Source: Subdoligranulum variabile
GTDB lineage: Bacteria > Bacillota > Clostridia > Oscillospirales > Ruminococcaceae
Direction of reading: 5' to 3'
Assembly: GCA_003343905.1 (NCBI GenBank)
Contig: QAKI01000051.1
Location: 82,190 to 146,189, forward strand
DNA length: 64,000 bases
Position numbers and translations under genes: made by a program. The notes under the pieces were generated by a model that saw only the letters and a list, made by a program, of their open reading frames with translations, did no database searches and was not told where the DNA came from. Below, in pieces: positions 59,981-64,000 of this stretch (within the stretch, counting starts at the first letter, position 1; the number at the start of each line of letters is the position of its first letter).

Positions 59981-60598
59981 TCACTTTGCTTCAACGGACA
60001 CCGTCCCCGCAGCGTGGTCGCCCCATACGCCGATGTAGGTGCTTGCGCCGTCCACCGTCACCGAACCGGTATAGCTGCCGCTGCCGGAGAGCAGCACGGC
60101 CGGGTCCTCCGCGCCGGAGAGCAGAAAGACCGCCGCCTCGCCGCTTTCCAAATCAAGGGAACAGGTGAGTTCGACCGTGCCGCCCGCTTCCCGTTCCACG
60201 GTGGTGCCGCCAAACAGGAACTCCGTCCCCGTAAAGTCCTGATAATCCGCCCTGTACGACCCGGTGTAATCGTCACCGCCCTTTGCCAGTTGCCCTTTCA
60301 GTTGGCTTTCCGGCGTCAGGACGGCGGCACCGGCCCCGTCCACGAGCGTTTGATAAGCGCCCAGAACGCTGTCTTTCAACTGGCCGTTGTCCACGTCCGC
60401 CAGGGAACTGAGCGCCTCGTCAGTCTCGTCCGCCAGATCGTTCAGCACGGCGTCGATTCCATCGGCCAATTCGTTCAGCAGCGCATCCGTCCCGTCCGCG
60501 GCGGACTGCAAAGCCGTCGAACAGCCCGTCAGCCCGGCGGCGCACAGGACCACGCCCAGCAGGGCGAGCGGTTTTTTCAGAAAAGTATTTTTTGCCAT
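59981..60598 (-). CDS. Lipoprotein of unknown function attached to the peptide-resistance ABC operon
   Basis: 205 residues. A type II signal with lipobox LTGC places the lipidated Cys at 26. Residues about 30-70 contain three helical, Asp/Leu-rich repeats (LLNELADGIDAVLNDLADET...). The C-terminal half (about 105-205) is beta-rich with paired TGSYRADY and SGSYTGSVTVDG segments. It is the last gene after two ABC permeases (12 bp after the first), on the outside of the membrane, where an immunity or sensing lipoprotein would act. No family recognised. Confidence 0.8.
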   Translation of the reverse strand: MAKNTFLKKPLALLGVVLCAAGLTGCSTALQSAADGTDALLNELADGIDAVLNDLADETDEALSSLADVDNGQLKDSVLGAYQTLVDGAGAAVLTPESQLKGQLAKGGDDYTGSYRADYQDFTGTEFLFGGTTVEREAGGTVELTCSLDLESGEAAVFLLSGAEDPAVLLSGSGSYTGSVTVDGASTYIGVWGDHAAGTVSVEAK

Positions 60599-60610
60599 GG
60601 ATGCCCCCCC

Positions 60611-61414
60611 TCAAGCACGCCGCCGTCCGCGGCCTTTTTTCTTCTTCTTTTTCCGGGCGCTTTCCGCTTGGGCGCCGGGGTGGGAACACAGCAGGATCAC
60701 AAGGGTCGCGGCGACGACCGCCGCCATGCCCGCCAGGGACAGCAAAATGTTGGGCGCTTCCGTGGCGCCGCTGTACGCCTGCATATCGAACCCGACAAGG
60801 TTGAGCGCCGCAGAGAACGGATAGGCGGAAAGCAGGACCCCGCTCTTGAAGAACATGATGGAATACCCGAAAAAGAACGCCAGCAGCGAACCGCCGAGAT
60901 ACGCGCCCCGTATCTGGCCAAAAATCAGGATCAGCGGCATACAGACCAGACCGGTGGTGAAGGCCGCTGCTACGACCTGCGCGCCCTGCCCCAGCAGGAG
61001 TGCGGCGGAAAGCCCATCCAGCCCCGCCAGGGTGCCGAGCAGGACCGTTACCGCCACGCTGTAGATGCCGAACAGAAGCGCCAGCACCACGCAGATGAAG
61101 AGTTTTGCGCCCAGCAGCAGGGGATAGGGCACCGGGACGGTCAGCAGGTTTTTCATGGTATCGTTCGTATTTTCCCGGTCGATCAGCCACCCGCCGATCA
61201 TGACAAGGGAAAGCGGCAGAAACATCTGCGTGTTGCCCCAGATCACATTGGGGAACAGGTCGATAAAACTGTAACTTTCGTTGCGCATCTCCGGGTTTAC
61301 GATCAGATTGCTCCCGTACTGTACAAGGGGGCACAGCGCCATCGCCACGATGCCGACCAGCAGGATCTGGCAGCGCCGCAGCTTGCGCCATTCGCCTTTC
61401 AGAATGTTCCACAT
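60611..61414 (-). CDS. ABC-2 type permease (lantibiotic immunity-like), subunit 2
   Basis: 267 residues with about six membrane helices. WNILKGEWRKLRRCQILLVG at the N terminus and IDRENTNDTMKNLLTVPVP are typical of the BcrB/MutG/SpaG-type permeases. An unusual basic C terminus (SARKKKKKKGRGRRRA) should lie in the cytoplasm. AAGGAGG lies 8 bp before the ATG at 61414. The upstream permease stops 13 bp earlier. Together with the ATPase it forms a type of exporter that removes antimicrobial peptides. Confidence 0.88.
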   Translation of the reverse strand: MWNILKGEWRKLRRCQILLVGIVAMALCPLVQYGSNLIVNPEMRNESYSFIDLFPNVIWGNTQMFLPLSLVMIGGWLIDRENTNDTMKNLLTVPVPYPLLLGAKLFICVVLALLFGIYSVAVTVLLGTLAGLDGLSAALLLGQGAQVVAAAFTTGLVCMPLILIFGQIRGAYLGGSLLAFFFGYSIMFFKSGVLLSAYPFSAALNLVGFDMQAYSGATEAPNILLSLAGMAAVVAATLVILLCSHPGAQAESARKKKKKKGRGRRRA

Positions 61415-61427
61415 GATCCACACCTCC

Positions 61428-62240
61428 TTAACTGTTCTGGCGCTTGTAGACCAGCGCGATCAGGGTCAGAAACAGGGCGGCTTCCAGCGCCGCGACCAGA
61501 AATGCCTGGGACGTCGTCACAAAATAGGGGCTGATCCGTTCCAGCAGTTCGGCTGTTTCGGCGCTGGCGTTCGCCGTATCGAAATACTGATAGTACCACC
61601 GGAACGTGAGGGCGCCGGGCAGCAGTGTGCCGGGGTTCAGCCCGAACGGCTGCATGATCAAAACGTCGCTCATGCCCAGGATATAGTTGACGATCGTGTA
61701 GAAAAAGGTGATGATGACCGAGATGATGTAGCTGCGGTTCAGCACGACCACCAGCAGGATGCAGGGCAGCGCCCCGGCCCACATCATGATGCCCTGGCCG
61801 ACCCCTACGCCAAACAGCTTCCAGAACCCGACCGGCTCCCAGCCCTGCACCAGCACGATGAACAGGTTGGTCAGGCCGCCCACCGCCGTGAACGCGACGG
61901 CAAACAGGAACAACAGAGTCATTTTTGCCATCACCAGCGCCGGTTTGCTCACCGGGATGGTCGTCAGATTTTTCAGGGTGTCGTTGTCCTGTTCCTCAAA
62001 CAGCAGGTTGGAAGCCAGCACCACCAGCGCGGGCATAAGCAGCAGGTAGGAACTGAGCTGGAACAGCGAGGCCATCATGCGTTCCACCGCTTCCGCGCTG
62101 CTGGAAAAGTTCCGCATATCGGGCAGAAGCAGCGCGCAGGCCAGCGGGATCAGCGCCGAAAGCCCCACCGCCGCGAAAAACAGCGGCTTGCGTTTGAGCT
62201 TGATAAATTCACAGTGCAGGAGTTTAAGCAATGCCCTCAC
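61428..62240 (-). CDS. ABC-2 type permease (lantibiotic immunity-like), subunit 1
   Basis: 270 residues with about six membrane helices. LLHCEFIKLKRKPLFFAAVG near the N terminus and FEEQDNDTLKNLTTIPVS match the same family as the next permease; the two share the E/N-DTxKNLLT(V/I)PV segment. The start is uncertain: GTG at 62240 or TTG at 62231, both overlapping the ATPase stop. It would be one half of the membrane part of the resistance exporter. Confidence 0.87.
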   Translation of the reverse strand: MRALLKLLHCEFIKLKRKPLFFAAVGLSALIPLACALLLPDMRNFSSSAEAVERMMASLFQLSSYLLLMPALVVLASNLLFEEQDNDTLKNLTTIPVSKPALVMAKMTLLFLFAVAFTAVGGLTNLFIVLVQGWEPVGFWKLFGVGVGQGIMMWAGALPCILLVVVLNRSYIISVIITFFYTIVNYILGMSDVLIMQPFGLNPGTLLPGALTFRWYYQYFDTANASAETAELLERISPYFVTTSQAFLVAALEAALFLTLIALVYKRQNS

Positions 62241-63147
62241 CCCCTGTGACCTGTTTGAAGTAGTCTTCCAGCGTGTCCTCATAGAGGTGCGCGTCCGATA
62301 CGGTCAGCCCCGCGCCGAGGAACAGCCGCAGGGCTTCGGCCGTGTCCAGCCGCAGGTCGCGCACCGTCAGGACGTTCGCGCTGTCCACCGAGACGGCGCG
62401 CATCCCCAGCCGTTCATACAGCAGCCGGGCGGCCACCGAAGCGTTGGAAACGGTAAAGCGGAAATACTTCCCGTTTTTGGCTTCCAGTTCTTCCAGGCTT
62501 TCTTCTTCCAGCAGAACGCCGTGGTCGATGATGCCGATGTCGTCCGCCAGCAGCGAAATTTCCGACAGAATGTGGCTGGAGATCAGGATGGTCTTGCCCG
62601 TGGCGTTGCACAGTTCCCGGATGAAGTCGCGCACCTCCGCGATGCCGATGGGGTCAAGGCCGTTGATCGGTTCGTCCAGGATCAGCAGTTCCGGGTTGTG
62701 CATGACGGCCAGCGCGATGGCCAACCGCTGCTTCATGCCCAGCGAATACTGCGAAAACAGCTTTTTGTCCCGGTACGGCAGGTTGACGACTTCCAGCGCG
62801 TTCTTGATGGGGCGGGTGCCTTTCAGCCCCCGGAGTTCGGCAAAAATTTGCAGGTTTTCCGTCCCTGTCAGGTTCGGGTAAAAGCCGGGCGACTCGATCA
62901 GCGAACCGATGCGGGGCAGGATCTTTTTCTCGTTGCCGTGCAGCGGCTGGCCGAAAATTTTCACCTGCCCGGCGGAAGGGGCCGTAAGCCCCAGCAGCAT
63001 CCGCATGGTGGTGGTCTTGCCGGCGCCGTTGCGGCCCAGCAGGCCGTAGATGTGCCCCTTGCGCACATGGATGGACACGCCGGATACGCTGCGCTGGTCC
63101 CCGTATTTTTTGGTAAGGCCGAGTGTTTCAATCACATAATCGCTCAT
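62224..63147 (-). CDS. ABC transporter ATPase, BcrA/lantibiotic-immunity type
   Basis: 307 residues. Walker A is GRNGAGKTT, the signature YSLGMKQRL is characteristic of bacitracin/lantibiotic exporters, and Walker B is LLILDEPINGLDP. The C-terminal 80 residues form the extra domain of this subgroup. AAGGAGG precedes the ATG at 63147. It is first in the unit ATPase-permease-permease-lipoprotein and diverges from a response regulator gene. Direct repeats in the 166-bp gap (63192-63233) are likely activator sites. Confidence 0.92.
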   Translation of the reverse strand: MSDYVIETLGLTKKYGDQRSVSGVSIHVRKGHIYGLLGRNGAGKTTTMRMLLGLTAPSAGQVKIFGQPLHGNEKKILPRIGSLIESPGFYPNLTGTENLQIFAELRGLKGTRPIKNALEVVNLPYRDKKLFSQYSLGMKQRLAIALAVMHNPELLILDEPINGLDPIGIAEVRDFIRELCNATGKTILISSHILSEISLLADDIGIIDHGVLLEEESLEELEAKNGKYFRFTVSNASVAARLLYERLGMRAVSVDSANVLTVRDLRLDTAEALRLFLGAGLTVSDAHLYEDTLEDYFKQVTGGEGIA

Positions 63148-63178
63148 GAGCGAATACCTCCTTGTTCGTGATGGTTCC

Positions 63179-63233
63179 AGCATACCATGCAAACCTTGAG
63201 ATAACGCTGAGCCAACCTTAAATTATCTCTGAG
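63179..63233 (-). promoter_or_regulatory. Response-regulator direct repeats and -10 region of the ABC operon promoter
   Basis: AACCTT-n9-CTGAG occurs twice, at 63192-63211 and 63214-63233, with a 22-bp period (two helical turns). On the minus strand a -10-like TATGCT (63184-63179) follows, and the -35 position falls inside repeat 1 with no good -35 box. This is the standard layout of a promoter activated by an OmpR-family dimer pair. Confidence 0.65.
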
Positions 63234-63313
63234 ATTTGGGCCGCGGAATAGCCAGCGGCCGCCCGCGTGCGGTATAATAAGGTCAGAAACAGGCGGCGAA
63301 AGGATTTTTAGCT

Positions 63314-64000
63314 ATGACGGACCACAAGATACTTCTGGTCGATGACGACCGTGACCTATTGGAAATGCTGTGCTCGATCTTCCGGCGGGCAGGCTACACG
63401 GACCTGCTGACCGCATCCGGCGGGGCGCAGGCATTGCAGATCTGGCGGGAGGAACAGCCGGACCTGATCGTGCTGGACGTGATGATGCCGGGCATGGACG
63501 GGTTCGCGGTCCTGAGAGAGATCCGCCGCACGAGCCGTGTGCCGGTGCTGATGCTTACGGCCCGCGGCGAAGCCGAGGACCGCATCGAAGGGCTGGAGAT
63601 CGGCGCGGACGATTACCTGGCCAAGCCTTTTCTGCCCAGGGAACTGCTGCTGCGGGCCGGTGCGATCCTGGCCCGCGCCTACCCGGAAAGAAAAGAGCGG
63701 GTCGAACTGGCCGGGGCCACCGTGGACCTGGCCAACGCACAGGTGTGGAAAAACGGCGAAAAGCTGACGCTGACCGCCAAGGAAATGCAGCTTTTTGAAA
63801 AGCTGTACCAGAACGCGGGGCGCATCGTCACAACGGGGATTTTGTGCGAGACCATCTGCGGGGAGTTCTGGCAGGGGTACGAAAGCACCCTTTCCACCCA
63901 TATCCGCCACCTGCGGGAAAAGATCGAAGCCAACCCGTCCCGCCCGGTGTCGCTGGTCACGGTCAAGGGCCTCGGCTACCGCCTGAACCTGCGGGGGGGG
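63314..64000 (+). CDS. OmpR-family response regulator (runs off right edge)
   Basis: 229 codons are visible and open to the edge, so the protein is nearly complete. The receiver domain has the acidic pocket DDD (10-12), phospho-Asp55 (IVLDVMMPG), the conserved Thr in MLTARG and the Lys in LAKPF. The winged-helix DNA-binding domain ends with TVKGLGYRLN. The ATG at 63314 has AAAGGAT upstream, and TATAAT at 63273 is a likely -10. It probably controls the divergent peptide-resistance ABC operon; its histidine kinase should lie just beyond the window. Confidence 0.92.
   Translation, partial: MTDHKILLVDDDRDLLEMLCSIFRRAGYTDLLTASGGAQALQIWREEQPDLIVLDVMMPGMDGFAVLREIRRTSRVPVLMLTARGEAEDRIEGLEIGADDYLAKPFLPRELLLRAGAILARAYPERKERVELAGATVDLANAQVWKNGEKLTLTAKEMQLFEKLYQNAGRIVTTGILCETICGEFWQGYESTLSTHIRHLREKIEANPSRPVSLVTVKGLGYRLNLRGG

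Overview
The window is GC-rich, gene-dense chromosome from a low-GC-phylum (Firmicutes) anaerobe with an unusually GC-rich genome. The gene types point to a Clostridia / Oscillospiraceae-Ruminococcaceae gut bacterium (Gemmiger, Subdoligranulum or Faecalibacterium-like). These include FabK-type fatty acid synthesis, a CD3324-family small regulator, a split PurH with an archaeal-type PurO, a Firmicutes-type MetA with Glu111, Fe-S PurF and BcrA-type ABC exporters. The taxonomic placement is inference from gene content, not a measured match.

Layout. 0-1.8 kb (-): end of a capsule/fucosamine-type sugar operon (capE and the start of capF). 1.8-3.2 kb (+): pepT. 3.3-4.5 kb (-): an Mrr-type restriction endonuclease and tRNA-Gly. 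4.6-12.9 kb (+): a complete type II fatty acid synthesis operon, acpP-accD-accA-fabH-fabK-fabD-fabG-fabF-fabZ, followed by its own MarR regulator with a separate promoter. 13.0-14.1 kb (+): rsmD and a coiled-coil protein. 14.5-25.3 kb (+): a compact division and cell wall cluster, mraZ-rsmH-ftsL-PBP-murF-mraY-ftsW-murG-ftsQ, with no murE, murC, murD, ftsA or ftsZ. 25.6-38.8 kb (-): a full purine operon, purE-purC-purF-purM-purN-purO-AICAR formyltransferase-purD-purL-two micro membrane proteins-purB. 39.2-39.8 kb (+): a PsiE-like membrane protein. 39.9-44.8 kb (-): metY-metA-glycosyltransferase, then fhs behind a ZTP riboswitch. 45.0-50.3 kb (+): purA, a cation efflux gene, malic enzyme and a two-subunit fumarase with a small repeat protein inserted between the subunits.

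50.4-64 kb is the accessory part. It holds tRNA-Leu, a short lower-GC segment (CD3324 regulator, a broken choloylglycine-hydrolase-family gene, a CatB/Vat-type acetyltransferase, DUF2200), and a MarR-controlled heterodimeric ABC exporter. Next come tRNA-Tyr, an AT-rich stretch with a strong promoter and a possible structured RNA, tRNA-Arg and a class C-type serine hydrolase. The window ends with a peptide-resistance module (lipoprotein, two ABC permeases, BcrA-type ATPase) diverging from an OmpR-type response regulator whose likely binding repeats lie in the shared intergenic region.

How the parts connect. fhs supplies 10-formyl-THF for PurN and the AICAR formyltransferase, and the ZTP riboswitch makes fhs respond to the AICAR-derived alarmone, so it couples folate supply to the purine operon nearby. 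The most novel-looking items are the tandem paralogous micro membrane proteins between purL and purB, the IDIPLDG-repeat protein between the fumarase subunits, the candidate operators of the fatty acid operon, the possible structured RNA near 57.8 kb, and the lipoprotein attached to the peptide-resistance ABC module.
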